The notes beneath the pieces are model-generated. The model was not told the origin of the DNA. It did not search any database and saw only the letters and a program-made list of their open reading frames with translations. Positions 43,311 through 56,290 of a DNA stretch of 64,000 nt are shown here, in pieces. The stretch is from Asterella californica (taxonomy: Eukaryota; Streptophyta; Marchantiopsida; Marchantiales; Aytoniaceae), in assembly GCA_036924285.1 (NCBI GenBank), contig JAYKYS010000015.1, positions 6,758,001 through 6,822,000 on the forward strand. Reading direction: 5' to 3'. Made by a program: the position numbers and the translations under genes. Position 1 is the first letter of the stretch. Every line of letters begins with the position of its first letter.

Positions 43311-44930
43311 GGTTGAGCATTTCTGTGTAGTTACGGACCGCAAAGAATCCTTCGACATGTCTCAAGGATTTTCTGAGGTCTTAGAGTCTTGTTGATGTCT
43401 TGTGTCTCCTATTTCCTTGGGAGTAAAAATTCGTTATAGGGGAAAAGTTAAGTGGAGAAAAGACAAAAAGTAAAGCTCTTTTTGCTCTTATTGGTCTATT
43501 TTTGGACCAATGATGTTCTAGCTGATTCTCTCAACGTTTCTATGATTTCTGGAGGCTTCGAAGGTCCATTCGCGAAACGAAAGGTATGGTTGGAGAGCGC
43601 TCGACCGGGGCTACAATCTGGGCTGAAGAATCGGTCGATTTGATGGAAGGATGAGGGCATTATGATCGATTTAGTGGAGGGGGGTGAAATTTGTACCTAC
43701 TGCTACGTTTCTGGTTGTTCCGAGAGACTCGCGAGGAGTTTTGAGGAGCTGTTTATTGGGTTGGAGAGCTGACGACGTGTTGCTCGTTTTGATATCAATT
43801 TCATCAGGTTCTTGATCGATTTGGATTGTGAACCGACCGATTGAAGTTGAGAAGTACAGATGTGATAAGACGGGAACAGCGAACTGTGATAGTCATGAAT
43901 AGATTGCTATTGCTTGAGTTCTGAGTCGAATTCCTGAGTGAAAATTTCCAAGATTGAAGCATGTCTTATCATTAAGATACTTGGGAAGTTTCACCTCAAA
44001 TGGTCGAGTAGTTTGTTCAGAATCTTGGATCAAATGTACCTGGGTCGGTAAAGCTCTTAAGTTAGCACAGATTACGGTTTGATCCATATCTGAGAATTGA
44101 TTTAAGATTTCGACCTGAAAATTGTTCAGGGTAGGAGTGAAGGGTCCAATCAAGCTTCCTGTGAAGTTTGATCATCATTGTTTGACTGGTTTGGGAGGAC
44201 TGAGGTCTCAAAGTTCGTAGATACTTTTGTTATTAGCAGTTTCGGATTTTTTCGATATCATCTATTGTCATTTTGGTCATTTCCGAGCAATTTGGAGAGG
44301 AGTTTGTTGCTGAAACTGCCATGCCTGCATACAACTCGACATTGGAGGGTGTGGGGCTGATTTCAGCTCTTGATGATGAAAGAGAACGGAGTCGTCATGA
44401 ATCTTAAGCCGCTGTTTGGGTTCTCGGAGCTGCCAGGTATTACCGCCGTTGGTGCTATATTGAGATCTGAGTAGTGTCTTGGAGCATGCATGCTTTACCT
44501 TGCTGGAATGCTTGGTAGGCCAGGGTGTACAGCAAGTTGTATCGAGACTCGATCAAGTTGGTTGAGCGATCCTATAGTATCTTTTAGTTGTATCAAATAG
44601 AGTTGTGGCGACCAAATTGATGGGTAGTTAGCATCGCTGAGAAGTTGTTAAATCATGCTTCTAGTGATTTAGAGTTACTTGCATGCAGATAGTATAGAGT
44701 TGAGTATTTCAGGATTTGTACGTAACACAAATTTGTACAACTTATACGTATCATGAGATCGTAGCAGCCTTTAACCTTGAGTCGAGAGATACAAGATCAC
44801 TTGTCCGAGAAGAGTAGATAGAGAGCATTAGGGTTGAAGGATCAAGGTTCAGAGCCAACGTGTTCAAGTCACCTATCTCTACACAGTCATATATCCGTGT
44901 ATTCCTAGACAGAAAAACACATTATACGAT

Positions 44931-46361
44931 ATCGGCACCTAGACTATCCTACCCCAACAAACTACGATACTTCGTAGGTAAATCTCCGAAGTTGACAAAC
45001 ACACAATGGCTCTGAAAACTCAAGAAATAGAAAATCCACATAGAGGTACTGAGCACGAACAACACAACGCTTATATCCTAATTTCCTCGAAGATGACGGA
45101 TCTTCTTCTTAAGAAGTCGGGTGTACATCTGGTCCGTCGGATGAAGGTCGTGTGTCCGAAACGACACCATGAACAACACCAGCTCCTATCGCTAACTCCT
45201 TAGCTATCTCGCTAACCGAGAACTCAACAGTCGCTCTAACCTCTCTAAGCTATCTAACTATTCTCTGTCCCAATCTAGCTACTCGGTTCTTCACCGAAGA
45301 ACCCTTTACATCTGCTGCTTCTAATTCCTGTCGAATCTGCCGAAGAAATGTTAGCTTCGAAGAATCTAAATCTGTGACGAAGTAGTTCTTCAAGGTTGGC
45401 TCGACTCTACTCCGAAGTTGTGATGCATGCTCCTCGGTCTTCACACATCACCGCTTCAGATCTTCAATCCCTTGGTCATCTCTGCGACGATGTCTTGATT
45501 CCGATCTCTCTGCTGATGCATCTCATCTAACTCCTTCTTTACAAGAGAAAGAACCTTCTTATGTTCCTTTCCTTGCACTAACTTCTGACGAAGTACCTCC
45601 TCATGCTCCGAAGTCAAGGTCTTGGCTTCTTCGATCTTCGCCGCTACTTCCTTCTTCGCCTCGAGAACTACTGCACGTAAGTTCTCTTTCTCCTGTAGCC
45701 AGTCTCTCTGCCGAAGTGCATCGTCTGAACTAACTCTGCTAACTTTCTCCCGATGACTTCCTCATAAGACCCGTGGTTACTCTCTAAGGCGTAGAGCAAC
45801 GGTACGACTACATCCTGCATGCACTTCATCAAAGAACTCAGTGTCTACCGCTTCGATTGTCGACGAAGAAGTAGTAGTCTTCGGTGTATCTTCTTTCTTC
45901 TTTTTCTTCTGAGGAGTACTCTCTTCTTCGGTGTCGACCTCGGCTTCTTCGCCTTCGGTGCAGACTGTCCTTGTCATCTTCATCTTCTTCCGGGACTTCT
46001 GCGCTGACCTCGGAGTTTCCTCTAAGATCTTCTTCCTCCCACTTCGTCTGACCGACGGAGGTACTTCGGTGACATTTTCGTCCTCGTCCAAGTTCACTGT
46101 CTCAGGTACTTTCTCCTTCGAGGATTCTGCTGCGGCCATGGTCTGACTCATAGTTGCTTCGGCTGCTGCATCTTTGACGACAACTTCGTGAAAGAATCTC
46201 TCCTGTTGTACATCTCTAACTGGAGTCGGTTGAACTTCAAACTCGTTGTCTGCAGCTGCTGCGTCGAAACCTAATCTCTTCTGGTCTTCGTCAGACAGTA
46301 GTCTCATATCCATGTAGAAGACTGAGACGAATGCTCCGATGTAGACCATGTCTTCTTCCGC
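44931..46361 (-). pseudogene. C-terminal part of the G2 LTR reading frame
   Basis: The minus strand opens with EEDMVYIGAFVSVFYM and runs through an acidic stretch, the basic SGRKKILEETPRS and KMKMTRT patch, a poly-Lys run and, after a break near 45780, a coiled-coil segment to about 45470. It continues the frame interrupted at 52833 by the G4 element. The coiled coil is absent from the copy at 10159-11456. Confidence 0.55.
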
Positions 46362-48381
46362 TGTCGCGTCGGACGTTTTGCGTGAAGGATGTCCAGGAAA
46401 ACGCGAGGTTCTTGGCTGTGGAGATGTTGTGTGCTGAAACAGAGACAAGACAGAGAAAAACAACCACGAAAACGAACGCTGCGATATATACCAACTCTGA
46501 ATGTATGTACACTGCCAGTTCTTTCTCCTAAGAGCACAGAATGAGAAACAGACCAGAGCGGTCTGTAACCTGCTTCAAAAGCCCTTAAAAACACCCCTTG
46601 AATCACAACCCCAACCCAAAACCACCGAAGCGTAGCTCAAAGCAAGAGAAACTTCTCTTTGCTAACAAACAGAGCCACAGCAGTATCACAAGATCCAAAC
46701 CCAAGTCCAAACCACATCCATGTATAAGCTCTTAGCTAAAGCTAGCTACCACAAGTTGTATACAACCAACCAGAATTCTGACGAACTCAAAAGAGCAAAA
46801 CTCGTAGCGAAGAAACCGAAAAAGACCTATCTGTGGACTTCCTCTTTTCGCTGAACGGACTTCTGATGTCGATAGGGTCTCCTCCGCTGACTCCGTTAAC
46901 CCAAGAAACCTTCAGATCCAACTCCCAACAGCCGAGATATCGCTGATTTTCGGTCGCAGGTGATCGAACCTCCAAAAACTCCTCCCTGCGGCTTAAAACC
47001 GCACACCACGCACAAACGGATCGCCTAAACTGATATTCGTCTTCTCTGGTAGGTAGATCTAGCTACCCTGAACCCAACAAGACTCCAAACAAGTCGTTTG
47101 GAGTTCCTCTTGCAAAACCACGCAAGAAATTTGGTCGCAGGTTGCAAAAAACTGACGTAAATCAGCTCCCTGCAGCTCAAACTTGCTCACCACACCCAAA
47201 CCAACAATCCAATTCACGTACAGTCTTCTCCTATGCGTACATGAAGACTCCCTGATCGCGTAGGCACCAAGAACGAAGAGCTTGGCTCACCGATCGCGAA
47301 GGAGAACCCAATCTCATATCGCAGGCGAACGAAAATCTGATGTAAGCGCTTCCCTGCGAGCCAATTTCACTCACAACTCCCAAACCGCTCGATGAAACTT
47401 TGAATCGTTTTCAATTTCCTGAAGAACTCGTTGTTCTGATCCCGATGGATCCAAGGACAGCAAGTTTGGACTCCAGAACGGCCCGAACGGTCCAACTCTC
47501 CTTCACAGGTAACTGAAAACTTCCAAATCTGCTTCATGCGTCTCAATTTCACTCAGTATGCACTCCCCGATCCGTCTCTTCCCAAACCGTTTGAACCAGT
47601 GCGTAGCCTCCACAGATCTGAACCCAACGACGCCTTGCGCGCTTGCATTGGACTCCTAAATCTTCCGAACCATTCACCGACAGATCGCAGGCACAAGCTA
47701 GCCCCTTGTCTACAGTCTCTGTACGTACAGTTTTCTCCTGAATACCTGAATAATAAGAAGCAGGCCCCTTGCGTCTTTGATATAACGTCTGAAGCCCTGA
47801 ATACCCAGTCAGCAAGTAACTAGGAGCCTAGCTTGATTTTACCTTCTTTCGAATCGTATAACTTCTTCCCTGGATGTCCAAACGAAGTAAACAAGATGCC
47901 CATGGAAAGCTGACAACGAGCTCTACCCATCCATGTGATGAAAGTGAAGATCGGAAGTTGCGCCAAAAGCCCGTAAGCTGGGGCCTAGCTTGTTTTCTCC
48001 ATCTTTCGAGTCTTGTAACTTTTCCACTAGGCGTCCAAACGAAGTAGATGAAGTGCATATGGAAAGCTGACAAGGAGCTCTATCCACTGGTGCGATAAAA
48101 ACGGAGATACGAAGTGGTGCCAAAAACTCGTAAGCTGGGGCCTAGCTTATTTTCTCCATCTTTCGAGTCCTGTAACTTTTCCACTAGGCGTCCAAACGAA
48201 GTAGACAAAGTGCCTATGGAAAGCTTACAAGGAGCTCTACCCATCTATGCGATGAAAATGGAGATCTGAGATTGTGCCAAAAACCCATAAGTTGAGGCCT
48301 AGCTTGTCTTCTCATGAGTGTCTTTGGAGCGACAAGCATCGAAGTTTGAATTTCATGTAGGAACCGGTCCACGACACGACA
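46362..48381 (-). repeat. 3' LTR of G4
   Basis: Plus-strand ends TGTCGCGTCGG and CACGACACGACA. Contains three 157-bp units (marker GGAAAGCT(G/T)AC at 47904, 48061, 48218). Confidence 0.92.
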
Positions 48382-48395
48382 TCCATCCCCTGCAA
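48382..48395 (-). other. Polypurine tract of G4
   Basis: The minus strand reads GCAGGGGATGGA immediately before the TGTCGTGTCG start of the 3' LTR. Confidence 0.75.
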
Positions 48396-49080
48396 ACCTG
48401 TGCATCCTCCGGTATGCACCAGAGATACCAACCAAGGAGTGGACCGGCACGCACACTCATTCCCATCATGTTATCCTCTCTCCCATCTCAATCAACCTTA
48501 TCCTCAAGTCCACAACTCAATCGTCATCTTGAAGTTGCTACCCTGCCATGATCCTCCCTAGATCCATGCTCATCGACTTTCACCTCAAACCTCCCATCCA
48601 ATCACCCCCTCTAAATCTACACATCTTCAATATGCGAAGACATAGAAAAAAATAACCCATCATACCATGAAAATATCTTCCATCCGTCTTGTAGAACCTC
48701 CCCATCGAGGTTTGTAACCCAAGTGTCGTAGTAGACATCACCCATCCTCCCAATCATCACTGCATATCCTGACTGTAACCTTCAACCTCAAGTCTGTACA
48801 TGTCATCGTATGTATCCAACTCTTCTTTTTTCTTTTCTGAAAAAAAAGAACCACACTGCTGCAACCAAAATCCTCAACTGCAACCATCATCGTCTCGCTG
48901 TAGAATAGTATCTTCTTCAATCATCATCCTCCCTGATATCTTCTTCTGAAAACCCTTGCAACCTTCCAAGCATCATCCTCTCAACCTTTTCCTGAAAATA
49001 TTTACAATCCCTCAAGCATCATCCTCCCAACACAATTCACCTTCAGCAATGGCTTCTCCCCTGTAAGCCATCCTTACCCA
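48396..49080. other. Non-coding 3' interior of G4
   Basis: Where pol would be expected there is only C-rich sequence with CATCCTCCC-type words and no long frame. Confidence 0.6.
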
Positions 49081-50692
49081 TCATCCTATACCCGTAGCCT
49101 GGAAAGCATCCATCCATTCTCCTTCGTCCTCAGCATGTCTGTCCTTGATGATGCCAATGATGACATCATGGACTCTCCTTGTAGCTGCATCCAAGACTTC
49201 TCGTGATAGGAACCCAACCTGTGCATCTCGAATACGCTCCTCCCAACCTCCCTTCACATCCATCGTCGTCATATCTGCATCTGATAGTTGTTTGTCTGCA
49301 ACCAAATCACCCACGTCCGCTATTTGCACCTCAACCATCTCCTCCGGTTGTGAAGGATCGTCCTCCATTGCCTGTTCAGGAAGAATAGTTTCCTGTTGAA
49401 CACTACCCTCCTGAACTTGTTTCCCTGAAGAGACCCTTCTTCTCGCTCTGCATCGTGGATGCAGTAGTCAACTTGAGCTCGCTTGGATCCACGTGCTCAT
49501 CTAAATCATCCATATGGAGATCATGTTCAATCTCCTCCACCATAGCACCATAACTTGTAGCTTCGATAGCCACAACTGCATGTGTCGCAAGGTAATCATC
49601 CACAAACTTCTTCATCCCTCCTTTACCAACGTTGGCTTGAAGGAGAGTACTCGTACTTGTGAATGCAACCTTTTCATCCTCCTAAGAAATAACCCCACGT
49701 TGCAAAGACTCTGCAAAGTCGATGCAATCGTCTTGTTGATGATCAGTACCATCACACCACAAGCAGTGATGTACCCAAGCTGGTTTGGGTACAAGCTCCA
49801 TCTTGGTCGACGATCCCTTATCCTCCAACCTAGTAACCTTAGCTTGCAGATCTTGCATCTTTTGTTGTAGGTCCTCGACGGCTGGATCCTTCTCCTCTAC
49901 AACCATAACTGGAGGTTGAACCTCAGATACTACCCGAACTGGTGTGGTAGTCAACGCTGCAGGTGTCAACCTTGTAACCCTTTTCCTTGTACGTCTCCAG
50001 ACAAGAAGTGCAACCGCTTCATGCACAACCTCCCAATTCCTTGTTAACCCTTCTTCTTCCTCTCCATCCTCCAGAAGTAGCTCCAACTGTTCCTGCCATG
50101 GTTCATCCGCAGCTTGAAGAAACAGCTCCGTCTTGTAGCTCTCCAAGGTTAACTTGTCCACCCGAGGTAGTTGAGAAAATTGTCTCTCGAACTCCCTTAA
50201 CAGCTCTGTAGGCTGTAAACCCTTGCTGGATCCGTTGACTTATCCCAAAAATGATTTCTTAGTTACTCGATCTGAGTTTCCCAAGAAATACTCCTCCATC
50301 AGCGCATGTGAAAATGCATCCCAGTTCTTCTCAAAACGCTTTGTTAGACCCTTCACATGCTCCCTTATCTCAGGCACCACAGCGAGTTCAAACGTCTCGA
50401 TCATCTCCTTCTCCGGTACTTGATCCAAATCCATCTCCGTCTTGTAACATCTCAAGTACTTTGAGATGTCTTCCCCACCAAAAAGATCGAACTTGTCGAT
50501 CATCTTTCCAAACGCATTCTTCCCCAAAGCCTCCTTTTGTTGGTTCTCTTGCTCTTGTCGCATAAACAAAGTGAAGACTTGAAACAATCGTGCAGTTGCT
50601 GCATCCAACTGCACCCCTGGTATCCCCTCTGATCTATCCATTCCGTCCAAAGTCATGGCTCGTCCCATCCTCCCATCCTCCCATGATCCCAA
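49081..50692 (-). pseudogene. gag: Gag of G4 with one zinc knuckle
   Basis: Starts ATG 50692. A capsid-like region carries FDLFGGEDISKYLRCY, PEIREHVKGLTKRFEKNW and FSHALMEEYFLG, followed by a coiled coil (DLQQKMQDLQAKVTRLEDK) and a CCHC knuckle CLWCDGTDHQQDDC near 49750. An acidic C-terminal extension of about 200 residues runs to 49081 and resembles nothing I know. In-frame stops lie at 50240 (TAA) and 49682 (TAG), with a frameshift near 49400. Otherwise it is nearly intact, in keeping with the similar LTRs. Confidence 0.8.
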
Positions 50693-50817
50693 CCGTCTAG
50701 AAATCCATCATCCCAGGTCCACAGCATCCTCCCGAACAACCATGTCCATCTTCATCCTCGTTCATGATTGCTAATCTCTTCTGTCCAGTTCAAACACATA
50801 AATCTCCACCCTAGACC

Positions 50818-50835
50818 TTCACGTCGAGTTCACCA
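50818..50835 (-). other. Primer binding site of G4, tRNA-Trp type
   Basis: TGGTGAACTCGACGTGAA on the minus strand, four bases inside the 5' LTR. It differs at one position from the complement of the plant tRNA-Trp(CCA) 3' end as I recall it. Confidence 0.65.
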
Positions 50836-50839
50836 CCTA

Positions 50840-52832
50840 TGTCGCGTCGGACGTTTTGCGTGAAGGATGTCCAGGAAAACGCAAGGTTCTTGGCTGTGGA
50901 GATGTTGTGTGCTGAAACAGAGACAAGACAGAGAAAAACAACCACGAAAACGAACACTACGATCTATACCAACTCTGAATGTATGTACACTGCCAGTTCT
51001 TTCTCCTAAGAGCACAGAACTGAGAAACAGACCAGAGCGGTCTGTAACCTGCTTCAAAAGCCCTTAAAAACATCCCTGAATCACAACCCCGACCCAAAAC
51101 CACCGAAGCGTAGCTCAAAGCAAGAGAAACTTCTCTTTGCTAACAAACAGAGCCACAGCAGTATCACAAGATCCAAACCCAAGTCCAAACCACATCCATG
51201 TATAAGCTCTTAGCTAAAGCTAGCTACCACAAGTTGTATACAACCAACCAAAATCCGTAGCGAAGAAACCGAAAAAGACCTATCTGTGGACTTTCTCTTT
51301 TTGCTGAACGGACTTCTGATGTCGATAGGGTCTCCTCCGCTGACTCCGTTAACCCAAGAAACCTTCAGATCCAACTCCCAACAGCCGAGATATCGCTGAT
51401 TTTCGGTCGCAGGTGATCGAACCTCCAAAAACTCCTCCCTGCGGCTTAAAACCGCACACCACGCACAAACGGATCGCCTAAACTGATATTCGTCTTCTCT
51501 GGTAGGTAGATCTAGCTACCCTGAACCCAACAAGACTCCAAACAAGTCGTTTGGAGTTCCTCTTGCAAAACCACGCAAGAAATTTGGTCGCAGGTTGCAA
51601 AAAACTGACGTAAATCAGCTCCCTGCAGCTCAAACTTGCTCACCACACCCAAACCAACAATCCAATTCACGTACAGTCTTCTCCTATGCGTACATGAAGA
51701 CTCCCTGATCGCGTAAGCACCAAGAACGAAGAGCTTGGCTCACCGATCGTGAAGAACAACCCAATCTCAGGTCGTAGGCGAACGAAAATCTGATGTAAGC
51801 GCTTCCCTGCGAGCCAATTTCACTCACAACTCCCAAACCGCTCGATGGAACTTTGAATCGTCTTCAATTTCTTGAAGAACTCGTTGTTCTGATCCCGATG
51901 GATCCAAGGACAACAAGTTTGGACTCCGGAACGGCCCGAACGGCCCAACTCTCCTTCACAGGTAACTGAAAACCTCCAAATCTGCTTCCTGCGTCTCAAT
52001 TTCACTCAGTATGCACTCCCCGATCCGTCTCTTCCCAAACCGTTTGAACCAGTGCGTAGCCTCCACAGATCTGAACCCAACGACGCCTTGCGCGCTTGCA
52101 TTGGACTCCTAAATCTCCCGAACCATTCACCGACAGATCGCAGATGCAAGCTAGCCCCTTGTCTACAGTCTCTGTACGTACAGTTTCTCCTGAATACCTG
52201 AATAATAAGAAGCAGGCCCCTTGCGTCTTTGATATAACGTCTGAAGCCCTGAATACCCAGTCAGCAAGTAACTAGGAGCCTAGCTTGATTTTACTTCTTT
52301 CGAATCGCATAACTTCTTCCCTGGATGTCCAAACGAAGTAAACAAGATGCCCATGGAAAGCTGACAACGAGCTCTACCCATCCATGTGATGAAAGTGAAG
52401 ATCGGAAGTTGCGCCAAAAGCCCGTAAGCTGGGGCCTAACTTGTTTTCTCCATCTTTTGAGTCTTGTAACTTTTCCACTAGGCGTCCAAACGAAGTAGAT
52501 GAAGTGCCTATGGAAAGCTGACAAGGAGCTCTATCCACTAGTGCGATAAAAACAAAGATCCGAAGTGGTGCCAAAAACCCGTAAGCTGGGGCCTAGCTTA
52601 TTTTCTCCATCTTTCGAGTCTTGTAACTTTTCCCCTAGGCGTCCAAACGAAGTAGACAAAGTGCCTATGGAAAGCTGACAAGGAGCTCTACCCATCTATG
52701 CAATGAAAATGGAGATCTGAGATTGTGCCAAAAACCCATAAGTTGGGGCCTAGCTTGTCTTCTCATGAGTGTCTTTGGAGCGACAAGCATCGAAGTTTGA
52801 ATTTCATGTAGGAGCCGGTCCACGACACGACA
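50840..52832 (-). repeat. 5' LTR of G4
   Basis: Same ends as the 3' LTR, three 157-bp units. It is about 27 bp shorter owing to small indels. Confidence 0.92.
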
Positions 52833-53390
52833 TCGCCTAGAGCTTCTGTACATGGAGGTGGATGATCCTCGCCCAATGTGCTCTTTTCTTGACGAAGAGT
52901 TGCTCGATGAAGTTGATCTGTCAGTTGGACATGTAAGTCGTTCTCCTCGACCGAAAGATCGTCATTATCACATCAGTGACTTCTCGCTTCTTCGGGTTGC
53001 GATAATCGCTAGTTTTGTAACCATTCCTCTCCTGCGGTACTTCCTTGAACAGCTTAGGGAAGTTCTTCACAGCTTCGATCGATGCTGCTGTCGAAGAACT
53101 GTCAAAAAGAAGATCGTCCTCCTTGCTTGCATCGTCTATCCCCAAAACGTGTGACTAGTGCGCCTCGTTCCAATTGCAAGACCTCTCATATGATTTGTCG
53201 GCCGGATGCTGTCTGCACACCTTCAGTTCGTGCACCAACTTCGAAGAAATCATTCCCCACCAAGGAAGTAGGAGGAACGACAAGCCCATCTCCTCCAGCT
53301 CCTTCTCATAGCGACGAAGTCCCGCTCGGTTGACATCTAGTGCTCAGAGCCTCGGCGGCTTGGACGTCTGCATCTCTTGTATGTATCAAA
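52833..53390 (-). pseudogene. N-terminal part of the G2 LTR reading frame
   Basis: The minus strand reads LRRYEKELEEMG, LPWWGM, HELKVCRQHPAD, CNWNEAH, VLGIDDAS, RNGYKTSDY and RSRRTTYMSN, then RRAHWARI-type sequence (KKRAHWARIIHLHV) up to the G4 insertion. At the first two TAG positions of the other copy, one here is an intact CAG codon. Confidence 0.6.
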
Positions 53391-53993
53391 GATAGCTGCA
53401 ACAAGATACGAAGAAGACAGCTTCTTCGCCAGTAACTCGCTTCCTCGTCACTGATTGAGTTCTTCGTCACTAATCGGCTTCCTCGCCACTAACTCGCTTC
53501 GACGAAGAGTAGATACTTCGTCGATCGGAGAATACGACGCGCTCCGCTCTTGCTAACCCTCTGCAACTGATAAGACAATAAGACAAATGACTTAAACCAC
53601 TCAACTTATATCTCGCGATAGCTTCTCCGCACGTACCGAAGTTAAGGTTTCCTCAGCTTGACTGATGTTCTTCGGTGCACTTAGTATTGCGAGATCGTTC
53701 TTCTCTAACTACGTCACATCTTCAACCTGCTGTAACTTCGTCATTCAGCATCCATTTGTCTCACACAACATATCCTTAGAAAGCTCTTCACCAGAAGAAT
53801 TAATCTATGAGGAAGTCATCTCTCAAGTGTCTCCATAGATTCGATAGTTTCCTCCAGAACAGAGATTATTCACTAAACTTCTAATTAACACTATTCTACT
53901 CATATCTTTTATCTTCTATCATCTATTTTTCTTATTTATTTTACAACTAATCAATTAATAAACAAAAATGAAAAATCAAAGCTTCACAAGAAG

Positions 53994-54180
53994 GAAGGAG
54001 ATGAAAAGTGGAGGAAAGAGCGCTCTAGTGGAGCGACTCGGTCGCCATAGGATGGAGTGATCGAGGACAGAGCGACTTAGGAGGAGAGAGAGAGAAAGAG
54101 TGGAAAAATGAGCGCTCCAAAGTGAGACAACCCGGACGCTCCAAGGGTGGAGCAACCGAGTACAATTAGAAAAAAAGAGG
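53994..54180 (+). repeat. Degenerate GGAGCGA minisatellite, right part
   Basis: Continues the array of 41160-41949 after the solo G2 LTR (for example GTGGAGCGACTCGGTCGCC). Confidence 0.65.
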
Positions 54181-56221
54181 ATTTGGATGCTTCACAGACG
54201 CTATATCAATCGCTATGTTGGGCGTCCAGTCCAACCAATGAAAACATAAGAAAATAAGAAGCGAGAATAAAATTTACTTGTCGAGGAGTTATTTTTAGAT
54301 ATAAGATTGATGCAATATATCAATTGGTACACTCTTAGACTAACAAGATAATCTAGGAGTGATTTAGAAATAGTTTTATATTTCAAGTCTTTTATTAAAG
54401 TTTATCTCACAGTTCCATGATGAAAAAATGCTCAAATCTTGCAGACGAGGTTCTCATGTCACCTATCCCGATTACATAATCTCAATTGAATATATAATGA
54501 TATTTTTAAAAATATAACTTTGTATTTTAATATATTTAATCACATGTACAAGAGATGGTAAGCTTAGTATAAATTGGATTGCAGTATACATGTATCTAAT
54601 GTTCTCACTCATGCATGACTAGTCTAGTAAACATTTGTTACTCGACGGTAGTATTTCACCTCAGTTATTAATTGTTTGAATTTGTTTTCTCTCATATAAA
54701 GCATTATAGAAAGTCGTATTATTGTTTACTTGTAGTGTATACTACAGAATTTGGAGTGGAAAAAATACGTTGGAATGTTTTCTGATGATCGACAATCATA
54801 AGTCTGATGGTCGAAAGTCATAATATTATAATAGCATAACATAATATGTCAATGATCTATTTTACAAAGTCAACCTTAAGCTTTCTTCAAATGATTCTAA
54901 TTTCAATTATTGTATAAAGTTACTCTAGAGGTAAGAATATGGAGGTAGAGTTTGTAACCTTTATAATGTCAAAAAGTTAAGTTTTACACAAAGGTATCTT
55001 ACAAACAACTACTCATCTGTCTTACATATCCCTCCAAGCAATTGGCTTTTATATGGAGGTTTCAATCGAAGTGAGAACTTAACAGATGACGCATTCTTGT
55101 TTTCGTCAAGATTAACTTTAGGAGTAGTTGTGTTGTCTACCATGCTTGAATGATGAGTTGGAACTTGTGGAAGCACTTGAAGTACGGAGAACTCAAACTA
55201 GAAGGGTTTAGGTATGTCAACTTCCATTTTTTATTAGATAAGAATCCATCTTGCAAGGATGTACTTGGTGTTACAACATGTTGATTATAAATAGATTGAA
55301 GATGACTTAGTCTCTTGCTGATTGGAACAAAGTGCAGAACATTGAGTCTTACTTTTAGAAGATGAAGAGATAGAAACTTTGTGCCCAATGTTTCCAACTC
55401 ATATCCATCAATCTTGAAATGCTTTGGTGTGGTTTGAGCATCTTCATCTTTGTCGGGATCATCATCGCTATCCTTATAAAGATTCACACATTTCTCTTTG
55501 TGCTTTGATTTCTCTTCTTCATATCCATCATCGAGATTATAGTCAATGTCATTTTCAACAACAAAATCTTCATTCTGAATGTCATCTGAAAACTTATTCT
55601 CATCTAATTATCCATCGAAAGTTGATTCATTTCTGTTAGATTGACTAATAGGAGATTACTTAATGTTCTATCATACTTCACTCTAAATAGCATGTCCTCT
55701 TTGGTTGAAATATAACCACCTTATTTGAAGCAACATGAGAGCCCGTCACAAATCTTGCAAATGCATCACTCATAGTGAAAGTCTTCGAACAACACTTGAG
55801 CAACGAAGATGTTGCTTCTTAAAAGAGAGAGATTTGTAATAAGTAGAGTTCTACTTATTGATTAGAGATGAAAATTGGTTTGGAAAAAGTCTTGGGTATA
55901 ACAATGAGTTACGTCTAAATCGGCTTGAAAATAGATGCAGCAAAAGAGTACTTCTACTAAAGGACGGGGGTGCCGAAAGATCACCAAAACTTTTTGGAAG
56001 GAATTTGAGGATCCAAATGATATTTTTTGATCCAAAAACAAGCTCTATAAGTAGGGCTTAAGGCATGTCTTAAATGCCATGGTTCTTATTCTTTGAGATC
56101 TTCCAACGAGTCCTTGTTTGGCTTATTTTGAGACCCCTAGATGTTGTTTTGGTGGTTTGCATCTAAGGCTACATGTAAACTACGTTAGGTTCTGGCTAGT
56201 GCTCACTTTGGGTGGTTAGCA
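54181..56221. other. AT-rich spacer with one acidic ORF
   Basis: Apart from the frame at 55137-55612 no gene is seen. Confidence 0.4.
55137..55612 (-). CDS. Acidic ORF, about 155 codons, unknown
   Basis: A stop-to-stop frame; the first ATG is at 55487, giving 116 residues, but the frame is open upstream to about 55612 and just before a TAA at that point. The upstream part is Asp/Glu-rich (DSDDDPDKDED), the rest is Ser/Leu/His-rich with no recognised domain. It could be an exon or a transposon remnant, or chance. Confidence 0.25.
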
Positions 56222-56232
56222 CTAGCCGAAAT

Positions 56233-56290
56233 CTTATCATGTACTCCTTCTCTCATTGTATAAAGTATGAGAGAATGAGTACATGATAAG
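56233..56290. repeat. 24-bp fold-back around a TATA-like loop
   Basis: Arms 56233-56256 and 56267-56290 pair at 23 of 24 positions; the loop is TGTATAAAGT. Confidence 0.9.

Larger units (their letters stand above)
42549..44930 (+). mobile_element. A/B repeat inserted in the solo G2 LTR
   Basis: The boundaries come from where alignment with the intact G2 LTR breaks (after GTCTTTGG) and resumes (at ATCGGCACC). It starts TGTAGTGTTG. A TATA-like TATAAAA lies at 42772-42778, about 100 bp before ORF A. Its 42870-44200 part is colinear with 56330-57550. It could be a solo LTR or a short non-autonomous element; the right end is not a clean CA and the duplication (TTTGG, ATCGG) is uncertain. Confidence 0.6.
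46362..52832 (-). mobile_element. Gag-only LTR retrotransposon G4, complete (6.5 kb)
   Basis: LTRs of about 2 kb at both ends (46362-48381 and 50840-52832), primer site, purine tract and a gag gene, but no protease, RT or integrase in the 2.46 kb interior. It must have relied on enzymes from another element, so it is non-autonomous. The LTRs are very alike (few differences in the first 250 bp, one deletion of about 25 bp near 46780), so this is one of the youngest insertions here. Flanks are TCCGC and TCGCC, an imperfect duplication. It interrupts the G2 LTR. Confidence 0.9.
41955..53988 (-). mobile_element. Solo LTR of G2, expanded to 12 kb by two nested insertions
   Basis: Left end TGTAACACACAAG at 41955, right end GCTTCACA at 53988, with a perfect AGAAG duplication (41950-41954 and 53989-53993). 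The LTR sequence itself is in three parts: 41955-42548, 44931-46361 and 52833-53988, about 3.2 kb in total. The parts align in order with 9208-11899. No G2 internal sequence is present, so it is a solo LTR formed by recombination, later hit by an A/B repeat and by a G4 element. Confidence 0.9.
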
